Part shown: positions 29,222 to 38,484 of the stretch, piece after piece
Numbering within the stretch: the first letter of the stretch is position 1
How the letters are laid out: every line of letters begins with the position of its first letter
Assembly (NCBI RefSeq): GCF_013214175.1
Contig: NZ_JABSPA010000005.1
Location: forward strand, 186,001-250,000
Direction: 5' to 3'
Source of the DNA: Colwellia sp.
Lineage (GTDB): Bacteria > Pseudomonadota > Gammaproteobacteria > Enterobacterales > Alteromonadaceae
Length of the DNA stretch: 64,000 bases
Translations under genes and position numbers: made by a program
Notes under the pieces: model-generated
What the model was told of the DNA's origin: nothing
The model's input: the letters and a program-made list of their open reading frames with translations, nothing else
Databases searched by the model: none

Positions 29222-31840
29222 ATGAACAAAAAACTACTCACCATGTGCGCAATAAGTGCAGCACTATCATCACAACACGCCGCAGCAGCGCCTGCTGCAC
29301 CAAGCATTGATTGGACTCCGCAAAACTATTCTTTTGTAGAAGTAGACTTAGAAGGCCAAGGTTCTTATAAAGATTTAGTTAAGGCAAAAGAGCAAGTTGA
29401 CATTAGTGTTAAATGGAACTCTTGGAGCGGCTCTGGTGGCGATAACTATAAAGTATATTTTGATAGCACTATGGTAAATTCAGGCACTTTTGCAGCGGGT
29501 ACCAAAAGCGGCGTTATTAGCTTCCCTTATGCTCAATCTGGTCGTCATCAAATGACTATCGAATTGTGTGAAGGCACAGTGTGTGCAACCAGTGCTGGTA
29601 AAGAAATCGTTATTGCCGATACTGATGGCGGTCATTTAGCGCCACTTGCAATGAACATAGATCCAAATAATGGCAGCTACCCAAGACAAATTGATAATGT
29701 TGTTGGTGCTTATTTTGTTGAATGGGGAATTTACGGCCGCGGTTATGATGTTAGCCAAATACCCGCTGATAACTTAACCCATTTGTTATACGGCTTTATT
29801 CCAATTTGTGGCGCTAATGAATCGTTAAAAGAAATTGAAAATGGCAATAGCTGGCGCGCATTAGAAAAAGCCTGTGCTGGCTCGGCTGATTATGAAGTGG
29901 TAATTCATGACCCATGGGCTGCAGTACAAAAAGCCTTACCTGGCATTGACTCAAACGATCCTATTCGTGGTACTTACGCGCAATTAATGGCATTAAAACA
30001 ACGTAACCCTGATTTAAAAATTCTACCTTCTGTTGGTGGCTGGACTTTATCAGACCCTTTCTATGGTTTCACTGAAAAAGCTAACCGTGATGTTTTTGTT
30101 GCTTCAATGAAGACATTCTTAAAAACATGGAAATTCTACGACGGCGTTGATATTGACTGGGAATTTCCCGGTGGCAGTGGTGCTTCACCAACATTAGGTG
30201 ATCCTATTAATGATGGCCCAGCTTATGTTGCTTTAATGCAAGAGCTACGCACCATGTTAAACGAATTAGAAGCTGATACAGGTCGTACCTATCAACTAAC
30301 CTCAGCAATAGGCTCAGGTTATGACAAAATTGAAGATGTCGACTACGCCGCAGCCGCGCAGTTTATGGATTACATTTTTGCCATGACTTATGATTTCTTT
30401 GGTGGTTGGAACAACGTTACCGGTCATCAAACAGGATTAAATTGTGGTAGCCACTTAAGTGCTGATGAATGTAACGGCACAGGCTTAGATGATAAAGGCG
30501 AACCACGTAAAGGTCCTGCTTATACCATCACTAATGCGGTAGATTTATTATTAGCACAAGGCGTAGCGGCTAAAAAGATTGTTGTTGGTACAGCAATGTA
30601 TGGTCGTGGTTGGGAAGGTGTATCACCAGATAACACCACTATTTTAGACAATCCAATGACAGCTGACGGTACTGGTAAATTGACTGGAACTAGTGCCCAG
30701 GGTGTTTGGGAAGCAGGTATTATTGATTACAAAGGCCTTGCTCAACATATGGTAGGCGCAGCAGGTACTGGTGTTAATGGTTTTGAAGTTGGTTACGATG
30801 AAATGGCAGACGCTGCTTATGTTTGGAATAAACAATCAGGAAAATTAATAACTTACGATAGCCCACGTTCGGTTATTGCTAAAGGTCAATATGTTAAAGC
30901 CAGTGGTTTAGGTGGCTTATTTGCCTGGGAAATTGATGCTGATAATGGTGATATCCTTAATGCAATGCATGAAGGTTTAGGTGGCAGTGTTGAACCAATT
31001 AACAAAAAGCCTGTTATTTCTTTAGCAAATAGCTTTTCTGTCGATTCAGCACAAATGATCACTATCGCAGCAACAGCTACTGATGCCGATAATGATACCT
31101 TAACGTATAGTTGGACAGTTGATAGCGCCTTAGCAGTTGGAGCAACTAATGCCGCTTCTGTTGATATAACCGCAAGTACAGTGACACAAAATACTAACTA
31201 TGTATTAACGCTGACCGTATCAGACGGTAAAACAAGTGTTAGTAAATCGACAACATTAACTGTCGTTGCACCGAGTACTGGTAATACCGCACCTGTTGTT
31301 AACGTTATTAGTGATGTAACTGTAGAAGAAGCAATGCAAGTTAACATCGCTGTTTCTGCAAGCGATGTTGATAACGATGCATTAACTTACACTTGGCAAG
31401 TACCTACAGGTTTAACACTTGTCGGCTCTGGCGCTAATGTAACGTTAACTGCAGGCAATGTAACTGCTGAAACAAGTTACACAGTAAGTGTAGATGTCAG
31501 TGATGGTACAGCTGTTACGTCACAAAGCTTCACGGTAACGGTAACGAACAAAACTACTGGCGGCAATGATACTTGGGATAGCAGTAAAATTTATAATACT
31601 GGTGATATTGTTGTGTATAACGAAATAACTTATAAAGCCAACTGGTGGACTAAAGGTGAGCAACCAGATCAAAGCGGCGCATGGTCAGAAGTGATTCCTG
31701 ATGATGGTCAGGTGAGAGCATGGCGCGCAGATTTAGTTTATAACGGCGGCGATAAAGTTTCGCACGAAGGCGTAACTTATACCGCAGGCTGGTGGACTAA
31801 AGGTGAAGAGCCTGGTGTTGCTGGTGTTTGGAAAAGCTAA
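29222..31840 (+). CDS. chiA: ChiA-type GH18 chitinase
   Basis: Extracellular chitinase, 872 residues. A signal peptide (about 1-23) is followed by a ChiA N-terminal Ig-like domain (about 25-135, APSIDWTPQNYSFVEVDLEG) and the GH18 barrel (about 155-590) with LPSVGGWTLSDPF and YDGVDIDWEFPGG, catalytic Glu314. This position nearly matches Serratia ChiA. Then come two Ig-like domains (about 595-680 and 685-775) and two CBM5/12 modules (TYKANWWTKGEQPD; TYTAGWWTKGEEPG). It differs from the first chitinase in having the ChiA N-domain and C-terminal tandem CBMs, so the pair probably attacks chitin in different ways. A ribosome site AGAGGA precedes the ATG. Confidence 0.96.
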   Translation: MNKKLLTMCAISAALSSQHAAAAPAAPSIDWTPQNYSFVEVDLEGQGSYKDLVKAKEQVDISVKWNSWSGSGGDNYKVYFDSTMVNSGTFAAGTKSGVISFPYAQSGRHQMTIELCEGTVCATSAGKEIVIADTDGGHLAPLAMNIDPNNGSYPRQIDNVVGAYFVEWGIYGRGYDVSQIPADNLTHLLYGFIPICGANESLKEIENGNSWRALEKACAGSADYEVVIHDPWAAVQKALPGIDSNDPIRGTYAQLMALKQRNPDLKILPSVGGWTLSDPFYGFTEKANRDVFVASMKTFLKTWKFYDGVDIDWEFPGGSGASPTLGDPINDGPAYVALMQELRTMLNELEADTGRTYQLTSAIGSGYDKIEDVDYAAAAQFMDYIFAMTYDFFGGWNNVTGHQTGLNCGSHLSADECNGTGLDDKGEPRKGPAYTITNAVDLLLAQGVAAKKIVVGTAMYGRGWEGVSPDNTTILDNPMTADGTGKLTGTSAQGVWEAGIIDYKGLAQHMVGAAGTGVNGFEVGYDEMADAAYVWNKQSGKLITYDSPRSVIAKGQYVKASGLGGLFAWEIDADNGDILNAMHEGLGGSVEPINKKPVISLANSFSVDSAQMITIAATATDADNDTLTYSWTVDSALAVGATNAASVDITASTVTQNTNYVLTLTVSDGKTSVSKSTTLTVVAPSTGNTAPVVNVISDVTVEEAMQVNIAVSASDVDNDALTYTWQVPTGLTLVGSGANVTLTAGNVTAETSYTVSVDVSDGTAVTSQSFTVTVTNKTTGGNDTWDSSKIYNTGDIVVYNEITYKANWWTKGEQPDQSGAWSEVIPDDGQVRAWRADLVYNGGDKVSHEGVTYTAGWWTKGEEPGVAGVWKS

Positions 31841-31902
31841 TACCAATAAGAACAAAAATAACAACTGTAAATAATTATTAGCCATTCTCACATGGATGTG
31901 GA

Positions 31903-31993
31903 CACCTACTTTATTACTGGAGCTAGATGTAGGCTATAAATGAACACCTTACGCTTTGCATCTTTCTTCAGTAATGGAGTCAGGTGCTTTTTT
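31903..31993 (+). terminator. Long imperfect terminator after the chitin cluster
   Basis: Arm cacctactttattactg (31903-31919) pairs imperfectly with cagtaatggagtcaggtg (31969-31986), followed by a T-run. The loop is long (about 49 bases). It would end the chiA transcript. Confidence 0.65.
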
Positions 31994-31998
31994 GTATA

Positions 31999-32157
31999 AT
32001 ACCATTTTCATTAAGTTTGTGAGCTTGTTGTGCGTAGAGAAAATAAATCAGGGCAAGGCGCTTGATTGAGCAATAGCTCGCTATTGGGATTGAGAGCAAC
32101 GCAGACGTGGATTATTTTAACCTGCACAAGTGGGCAATAATTTTAATCATTGAAGCT
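31999..32157 (+). repeat. MITE-like element, family 3, copy a
   Basis: About 159 bp. The left tip is ATACCATTTTCATTAAG; the right tip is decayed. The body matches the reverse complement of 50423-50581, including a CAATAGC..GCTATTG hairpin and GAGAGCAACGCAG. It sits between the chitin cluster and the LRR kinase gene, and its sequence is open in the kinase frame. Confidence 0.82.
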
Positions 32158-32217
32158 TTATTGAAATATTTCCAGTACACTAGCGCCGTTTTTAATCACA
32201 CTTACGGACGCTTTATT

Positions 32218-33486
32218 TTGCATACTCTAGCTCAGCTTCAATCTGGCGAACTTCACGGTATTAATCAGTTAAAACTCTCTGAAAACTTAACTGAATTTCC
32301 GCTAGAAATCTTAACCTTGGCTGATAGCTTAGAGATACTCGACTTATCGAATAATGCCTTATCGTCATTACCTGCAGAATTAGCACAGCTAAAAAAATTG
32401 AAAGTGATCTTCGCTTCGCAAAATAAATTCAGACAGCTACCGGAAGTGTTAGGAAAATTACCTAACTTAGAAATGGTTGGCTTTAAATCGAACCAAATAA
32501 AGCAGGTGGCAGAACATTCCCTACCCGCGAAGTTACGCTGGTTAATTTTAACTGATAATCAAATTGAAACCTTGCCAGATTCTTTAGGTGAGCGACCGAG
32601 ATTACAAAAACTGGCTTTAGCAGGTAATCAATTAACCGAATTACCACAAAGCTTAGCGCAAGCCCATAACCTTGAACTGGCACGAATATCTGCAAATAAC
32701 TTAACTGAATGCCCTGAGCAACTTTTAAACTTGCCTAATTTAGCGTGGTTGGCTTTTGCCGGTAATCCATTTTCACAGTTAAGTCTCACTGAAAAATCTG
32801 AAGTAAAAACAGTTCCTGAGCTTTCATCCGATAGCTATACCCTAGAGCATGTTCTTGGCCAAGGCGCTTCTGGCGTTATTTCAAAAGCCCATTGGAATAG
32901 CGAACAATCGAAATTTCCAGCTGACATAGCGGTAAAAGTATTTAAAGGTGAAGTGACCAGCGATGGCTACCCCGAAGATGAATTACAAGCATGTTTGCAA
33001 GTAGGCAACCACCCAAATTTAGTACAATCATTGGCGCAAGTGACGGAAGACTTAAGCTCTGGAGGTAAGTACCTAGCATTGATCATGAGTTTGATCCCTG
33101 AAACTTACCAAAACCTTGGCCTGCCACCGTGTTTTAAAAGCTGTACCCGCGATACTTTCCCACAAGGTTTTAGCTTACCTATTACCCTTATTACTAACAT
33201 AGTGCAGCAGATGGAAGATGTCTTTAGCCACATGCATAACAGTAAAGTCTGTCACGGTGACTTCTACGCTCATAACACCTTGTTTGATGTGCAAGGCAAT
33301 ATCATATTTGGCGACTTTGGCGCTGCCACTAGCTATCAAATGCTAACGCCGGCACAGCAAGACAAAGTTCGAAAAATTGAACACCGAGCGCTAAATCATT
33401 TTATTGATGATTTATTGAGTATTTGTATTGAGCAAGATAGGAATAGTGAAGCGTTTAAGCTGTTGAAAGAGCGTGTAAGCCTTTAA
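32218..33486 (+). CDS. Leucine-rich-repeat protein kinase
   Basis: 422 residues from a TTG start (MHTLAQLQSGELHGINQLKL). An open frame reaches back to 32107, but that part lies in a repeat element and is unlike the family. About eight LRRs (residues 20-215; e.g. LEILDLSNNALSSLPAEL, LRWLILTDNQIETLPDSL) precede a compact Ser/Thr-kinase-like domain (about 220-400). The kinase part has a Gly-rich LGQGASG, AVKVFK (ATP lysine), HGDFYAHN (catalytic loop, about 346-353) and GDFGAA, so the active-site residues are intact. No signal peptide is present, so it is cytosolic. The target is unknown. Confidence 0.88.
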   Translation: MHTLAQLQSGELHGINQLKLSENLTEFPLEILTLADSLEILDLSNNALSSLPAELAQLKKLKVIFASQNKFRQLPEVLGKLPNLEMVGFKSNQIKQVAEHSLPAKLRWLILTDNQIETLPDSLGERPRLQKLALAGNQLTELPQSLAQAHNLELARISANNLTECPEQLLNLPNLAWLAFAGNPFSQLSLTEKSEVKTVPELSSDSYTLEHVLGQGASGVISKAHWNSEQSKFPADIAVKVFKGEVTSDGYPEDELQACLQVGNHPNLVQSLAQVTEDLSSGGKYLALIMSLIPETYQNLGLPPCFKSCTRDTFPQGFSLPITLITNIVQQMEDVFSHMHNSKVCHGDFYAHNTLFDVQGNIIFGDFGAATSYQMLTPAQQDKVRKIEHRALNHFIDDLLSICIEQDRNSEAFKLLKERVSL

Positions 33487-33495
33487 AGAATTATA

Positions 33496-33529
33496 AAAAA
33501 GCGTGCAGATGAATATCTACACGCTTTTT
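33496..33529. terminator. Bidirectional intrinsic terminator
   Basis: Stem aaaaagcgtg/cacgcttttt with an inner agat/atct and loop gaat. It lies between the convergent kinase and chemoreceptor genes. Confidence 0.92.
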
Positions 33530-33565
33530 AAGTTCAGCTAAGTTTAGGTAACTTAAACTAACTAG

Positions 33566-35569
33566 CTAAACTTTGAATTGGTTCACTACTGTCGTGAGAT
33601 TTTCAGAATAAGTCTGTAACCCCTGCAAACCATCACTCATTTCAGCCGCACCTTGCACGGTATCTTCGGTCAAAGCCCTAACATTTTCGATGCTTTTCGA
33701 TACTTCTTCGGCAACAGTTGACTGCTGGGTAACCGATAGCGCAATTTCTTGTGTTTGGTTCTGAATGCTAGTTATAACACCGGTTATCTCAGTTAATACC
33801 CCCTGCACTTTTTCAGTCAATTCAACACTAGACTGCGCTTCTGTGCGGCTACTTTCCATCACTGTTACCGCTCTTGACGCTGTAGTTTGTAGCTCATCAA
33901 TAATTTTTTCGATACTCGCGGTAGATTCTTGTGTCCGCGAGGCCAGAGTTCTCACTTCATCAGCAACAACGGCAAAACCACGACCTTGCTCTCCTGCTCG
34001 TGCCGCTTCAATAGCCGCGTTTAATGCTAATAAATTGGTTTGATCGGCAATACCGCGAATCACACTTAACACTTCACCAATACTCTGGCTATCTTCTTTA
34101 AGCTTATTAACCACAGTTGCTGCGGCACTAATATTTTCAGCTAATTTATTGATTCCGGCTGTAGCTTGGTTAACCACAGACGCCCCTTCAGCAACTTGAG
34201 TTTCAGCACTATTGGCCAACTCTTGTGATAAATTAGCGTTATAAGATATTTCACTACTATTTTGCGCCAATTCATTAGCCGAAGTCGCCACCATATCAAT
34301 TTCTTGTTTTTGTTCTTCAATAATATCGATAGTTTGTCTACTGATAGAAGAAGCAATAGCAGTCGATTGCCCTACTTCGGCTGTAATCACCACGGTTTCT
34401 TTCACCAAGGCTTGGATTTTATCAATGAAGGTATTGAATTCTTCTACTAATTGACCAATTTCATCATTTTTAAGCGGCTCAATGCGCTTAGTCAAATCAC
34501 CATCACCTTCAGCGATATCATGCATGGTTTGCTGTAAACGAGTGAGACGTTTAGTTAGCGGTAATACCATCACATAAACAACCACTGCGACTAAGCCTAT
34601 GATAATGAAAACGATAAAGCTTGATGACCAAAAAGCCTGAGTCACGGGCTCAGAAATAAGCTTTTCTGGCACCATAAAACCTAGCTTCCAGTTCATTTTA
34701 GGCATGTCACTACTGACCTGATTAAAGATAACTTTATACTGTTCACCTTGCCACTCAACATTGCCGATGCCTGACGCGCTATTCAAGGCAAGGTTCTGTA
34801 ATTGAGTAAAGCCAGACGCATCGTTAAATTTAGCGTCGATATCTTGCATTAAATCACCTGGCGAGAAACTAGTATTGAAGCCAGGAAAGAACACCAACTT
34901 ACCGGTATCTGTCATTAAAAAGGCTTCACCTTCGCCTTGATACTTAATTTTAGAGAGTAAATCTTTGCCTATGGTGGAGATTAAAATATCAATACCGCCA
35001 ATGCCTAGTAGCTTGCCATTAGGTAGGTAATAAGGTCCTGTTACTGTCGCAGAAATTGAACCGTCATTATTATCAACAGCAGGGTCGGTAACATACATTT
35101 GTCCTTGGTTTAGACCATTAGCCCACCAAGGTCTTTGATTGGTGTAATAGTCGGCGTCTGTATAGCGACCCTCTAAATCAAAATATTCATGGGTATTTTC
35201 ACTGCCAAAAAAGACACTTTTAATAGCGGGGTCTTTAGTTGAGAAGTATTTGAAATATTCGGTGACTTGCTGGTATTGCTTGTTGTTATCAATATCGGAA
35301 AGCCGTTGGTCATAATCAGAAAACCAGTCGATAACTTGTGGGCTGGCAAAAACACTGTGGACAATTTGTCCCTTAGCTTCAAAGAATCCACGTACTTCTG
35401 CCGATTGCAGTTTAACTATATCTTCAATTGAGCGGGTGATTTGTTTGCGAGTGTCGTCACTTACATTAGAAAGAATAAAAAATGAAGTAATGATCAGTAA
35501 CAGCGCGACTGCGCCTGATATGCCAGCAACTAACTGACGCATAATAGAACGGTTTATAAAATTAAACAT
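33566..35569 (-). CDS. Methyl-accepting chemotaxis protein with Cache-type sensor
   Basis: 667 residues. TM1 about 10-30; a large periplasmic double-Cache-like domain (about 38-300, with [20 protein letters not shown] and GIGGIDILI); TM2 about 309-333; HAMP ([18 protein letters not shown]). The cytoplasmic signalling hairpin carries the conserved tip [19 protein letters not shown]. It signals through CheW/CheA. The Cache domain suggests small organic ligands such as amino or carboxylic acids. There is no C-terminal CheR-binding pentapeptide. No che genes are nearby. Confidence 0.95.
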   Translation of the reverse strand: MFNFINRSIMRQLVAGISGAVALLLIITSFFILSNVSDDTRKQITRSIEDIVKLQSAEVRGFFEAKGQIVHSVFASPQVIDWFSDYDQRLSDIDNNKQYQQVTEYFKYFSTKDPAIKSVFFGSENTHEYFDLEGRYTDADYYTNQRPWWANGLNQGQMYVTDPAVDNNDGSISATVTGPYYLPNGKLLGIGGIDILISTIGKDLLSKIKYQGEGEAFLMTDTGKLVFFPGFNTSFSPGDLMQDIDAKFNDASGFTQLQNLALNSASGIGNVEWQGEQYKVIFNQVSSDMPKMNWKLGFMVPEKLISEPVTQAFWSSSFIVFIIIGLVAVVVYVMVLPLTKRLTRLQQTMHDIAEGDGDLTKRIEPLKNDEIGQLVEEFNTFIDKIQALVKETVVITAEVGQSTAIASSISRQTIDIIEEQKQEIDMVATSANELAQNSSEISYNANLSQELANSAETQVAEGASVVNQATAGINKLAENISAAATVVNKLKEDSQSIGEVLSVIRGIADQTNLLALNAAIEAARAGEQGRGFAVVADEVRTLASRTQESTASIEKIIDELQTTASRAVTVMESSRTEAQSSVELTEKVQGVLTEITGVITSIQNQTQEIALSVTQQSTVAEEVSKSIENVRALTEDTVQGAAEMSDGLQGLQTYSENLTTVVNQFKV

Positions 35570-35902
35570 GAACTTCCTACTGCTTGATGGGTGTGGAACA
35601 AGTTTTAGCTTTTATTATCTGAAATCAAAATGTTAATTTTGATAAGACAAAAACTGTATCATGGCTCGAATGAAATGGCTATCTACCGAGGCACATAGCT
35701 CCATAAGTGAGCTGATACGCTGTAATATCGTACTATTGATAGGATATGTGCTGATTTGATTAGCTGAAAGTAAGTAAGTCACTTAAGCGGCGTATAAGTT
35801 AAAGAAATACTGAAAACAAAAGCTTGAGCAATTGTTATCAGAAGAAATCTAGAAAAACGGGCCTTAGAGTAAAGTTATTTACCTTTACCCCGTTTATTTA
35901 AA
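35570..35902. other. Intergenic region: chemoreceptor leader and hydrolase terminator
   Basis: An 8-bp inverted repeat atcaaaat/attttgat (35624-35643) lies upstream of the chemoreceptor start. The left-gene terminator is at 35855-35895. Nothing else is recognised. Confidence 0.45.
35855..35895 (-). terminator. Intrinsic terminator of the alpha/beta hydrolase gene
   Basis: Outer stem aaacggg/cccgttt and inner gtaaag/ctttac. On the minus strand it ends in a T-run (A-run 35853-35857). Confidence 0.8.
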
Positions 35903-36790
35903 TTAGTTGTGAGTATTTAGCCATTCAGCTAAAAGTGGAAAGTGATCGGTAACTGCCTGTGGATGAGTCAGAATATTAATATGATCATAATCTAAGGCAT
36001 TACCATTATTCTTTGACAGTAAATTAAACTTAGCTTGATGATTATATGACTCGGCAATAAAACCTTTTACATCTTGCTCATGCCCTAAAACTTTATCTTT
36101 TACCCCGGTAAAATGCCAAGACGGCGGCCAGACTATATTTTTAGCGGCTGTGTTATAATCAAAACCATCGTGAGGGTCTATCCAAGCACCTTTTTTAACC
36201 CAAGCAACACTGTGTTCAAGAGATTTTATCGTTTCATTATCTGAGCCTATGCCATACCTTTTGGCATCTAAAAAACCGTTTTTATTTGCTAGTTTGATGG
36301 CAAGGTTATTCCAAAATAGATTCACTTTCAAAAACTTTTCTACACTTCTTACCGTTACCGACCTTTTGGTGCCAAAACAGCTTTTACTTAGCACTTGTGG
36401 TAAACGTTCTGGGTAACGAGCTAAACAACTCGCCATTAATACGCCGCCCCATGAATGCGCAACAACATGCATAGCTTGGTTAGTTTTTTTAGTAATGTAA
36501 TCTAAAAGCATTGGAATATCTTGGCTAATCGCTTCGAATTGACCAAAGTCAGATTTGGCATTTATAGTTGGTGTACTTTTTCCGCGACCACGAAGGTCAG
36601 CAACATAAACATCAAAGCCCTGTTCAGCTAAATAGCAGGCTAAACCTTTACCTTTTTCAGTATAAAAAATAAAGCCATTCTCTATCGCTCCGTGGATCAT
36701 TAAGACAGGTGTACCCGCTGAGTTTTTGGAAATATGACGAAGGTGTAATTGGTAATCTTCACCTTGAATATATAAGGATTGTTGCTTCAT
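35903..36790 (-). CDS. Alpha/beta-fold hydrolase
   Basis: 295 residues, no signal peptide. It shows the oxyanion region MIHGAIENG, the nucleophile elbow AHSWGG (Ser in HVVAHSWGGVLMA), a likely acid in TGVKDKVLG and the catalytic His in DYDHINILTH near the C-terminus. RGRGKSTP after strand 4 is typical of lipase/esterase-like members. The substrate is unknown. It is monocistronic, with a good terminator. Confidence 0.88.
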   Translation of the reverse strand: MKQQSLYIQGEDYQLHLRHISKNSAGTPVLMIHGAIENGFIFYTEKGKGLACYLAEQGFDVYVADLRGRGKSTPTINAKSDFGQFEAISQDIPMLLDYITKKTNQAMHVVAHSWGGVLMASCLARYPERLPQVLSKSCFGTKRSVTVRSVEKFLKVNLFWNNLAIKLANKNGFLDAKRYGIGSDNETIKSLEHSVAWVKKGAWIDPHDGFDYNTAAKNIVWPPSWHFTGVKDKVLGHEQDVKGFIAESYNHQAKFNLLSKNNGNALDYDHINILTHPQAVTDHFPLLAEWLNTHN

Positions 36791-37142
36791 TGCTTACTTA
36801 GAGCCTCTTAAATAATTGACCACAACCAAAGGTCTGACCACTTAGTGTTAGCATACAGTTAAATAAAATATCAGCAAGGAGCATCATACTTTTTTGACTA
36901 AACTATATTTTTCGCTGCCATGTCAACACAACAGCTACTATGGCTAATTTAAAAACTAAGATCAGACTAAGTTTTTAAATTGACTATGACAGCATTTATC
37001 ACAAATAGAATACTATTGATTTTACAACAAGGGTGCGCCTAATTATTCCATAAGCTTTTATTTATTATGTTGAACTAGCTAAAGTTAATAACTATAATGC
37101 TGCGTTTTACAGTATTCATATCAATATAATTTAGGGATTTTC
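36791..37142. other. Divergent control region between hydrolase and lipoprotein genes
   Basis: 352 AT-rich bases holding both promoters, with no confident -35/-10 boxes. Its main structure is the large imperfect inverted repeat at 36934-36993. Confidence 0.45.
36934..36993. repeat. 60-bp imperfect inverted repeat
   Basis: Arms of 27 bases (36934-36960 and 36967-36993) around a six-base centre. The inner arm AATTTAAAAACTAAG pairs with CTAAGTTTTTAAATT with one mismatch; the outer parts GCTACTATGGCT and TGACTATGACAGC pair less well. It could be an operator, a terminator for either strand, or a shrunken mobile repeat. Confidence 0.6.
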
Positions 37143-38378
37143 ATGAATTTACAGGGAGCCGGAGCTTGGCACTTTATAATATTAACTACATTTTTAACCT
37201 TGTTGTCTGCCTGTGGTGGCGGGTCGACTGACGAAGACCCTTTGGAGATCCCAAAGGTTACTTATCAAGCCCTGCCAACCTCTATGTCAGTTAATGAAGG
37301 AGAGACTGTTCGTTTAACTTTAAATTTAACTGGCAAGGGAGTCGAACAACTAAAGTTTAACTGGCAAGTAAGCCAGGACATTCCTTTTACCGGTCAAGGT
37401 ACTGACACTATTAACTTTACTGCACCTAATGTAGATCAATTAAGTACCATTAACGTTCAAGTCACACTCGAAAATTCAAGCAAAGTCATTGGATTTTCTG
37501 ACCAGAGAACATCTGTAATAGTTGCCAATATTGAAACCCTTAACGAGAACAACGGCAATATTCCACAGTCAAATTTACCTAAGGTTGATAACTTAAATTT
37601 TGATGGACTTACTTCAGGCAGCACCTGGTTTAACGAACAAGTAAGCTTTACCAGTACAATCAACAGTAGTGGTAACACCATAACAGTTGAAACCCGACGA
37701 TTGAACCTTACATACATCGAAGCAATAAATTTATCCAGCGAAACGATTACGCTATCAGAATGTGGACTAACAGGATCATTTGATATTGATGTCGTTAATT
37801 ATGCTGCCGGAATTGAGTGTGAGACGAGCAGCACATTAAATATTAGCCAAAATGATAACGAATTTAGATTGGCACGTATGTGTGGCGATAAAATAGTAGC
37901 GGCAAGCACTTACACTAAGAAAAGTGAAAATAAGCTTACCTCTAATGGTGAACTAAGCCTTAGTTTTTCATCTTATGAAAACCTGCCGAGTACGAATCAA
38001 GTATGCGGAATTGTGGCTACCTCTGAAGTAAAATCATATAGCCCTGATAACACACTAATAGAGAAGGCCGAAGCTTCAGCGTTGCGTTTGTTCACTGAGT
38101 ATCAAGGCAACCCATTCGAGTTACAGTTTCTAATTGATGACCTTCCAACCACTTTATTTTCCTCTTTGCATACCAGCATATTAAGAGACAACGTGGCTAA
38201 AATTAATAGCAGCGTCTTACCAGAAATTAGTAATTTAGCTGGAAGTGAGTTCGGTACCATAATTTTTGATTTTGGGAATACTGACAAAAATATTAAGGCC
38301 GATTTTGACTTTTCCTTGTCCTCGACTGGTGGTCATAAAGAGTCTATTGAAGGCAGCTTTACTTTACTGTTTGAATAA
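37143..38378 (+). CDS. Lipoprotein with Ig-like domain
   Basis: 411 residues. The signal peptide ends in the lipobox LLSAC followed by GGGS, so the protein is lipid-anchored. An Ig-like domain (about 45-130, LKFNWQVSQDIPFTG) is very similar in pattern to the Ig domains of the nearby LPMO and ChiA. The remaining 260 residues are a beta-rich domain with several cysteines (SECGLTGS, GIECETSS, ARMCGDK) that I do not recognise. An AGGGA ribosome site precedes the ATG. Confidence 0.75.
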   Translation: MNLQGAGAWHFIILTTFLTLLSACGGGSTDEDPLEIPKVTYQALPTSMSVNEGETVRLTLNLTGKGVEQLKFNWQVSQDIPFTGQGTDTINFTAPNVDQLSTINVQVTLENSSKVIGFSDQRTSVIVANIETLNENNGNIPQSNLPKVDNLNFDGLTSGSTWFNEQVSFTSTINSSGNTITVETRRLNLTYIEAINLSSETITLSECGLTGSFDIDVVNYAAGIECETSSTLNISQNDNEFRLARMCGDKIVAASTYTKKSENKLTSNGELSLSFSSYENLPSTNQVCGIVATSEVKSYSPDNTLIEKAEASALRLFTEYQGNPFELQFLIDDLPTTLFSSLHTSILRDNVAKINSSVLPEISNLAGSEFGTIIFDFGNTDKNIKADFDFSLSSTGGHKESIEGSFTLLFE

Positions 38379-38407
38379 ATAACTAAAACAAAAATTAGCC
38401 AAAGAAA

Positions 38408-38445
38408 AAGGGCAGGATAAATTATTTAAATTTACCCTGCCCCTT
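38408..38445. terminator. Bidirectional intrinsic terminator
   Basis: Arms aagggcagg and cctgcccctt with an A/T-rich inner stem (taaat/attta) and A/T runs outside. It separates the convergent lipoprotein and protease genes. Confidence 0.88.
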
Positions 38446-38484
38446 GCTATTTTTCTTTATACTTTAGTGTTAAATGCTGTGAGT

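Noticed and set aside
32107..32217. N-terminal extension of the LRR kinase (37 residues from a GTG)
   Set aside because: It lies partly in family-3 copy a and is unlike the family; the TTG at 32218 gives the expected N-terminus.
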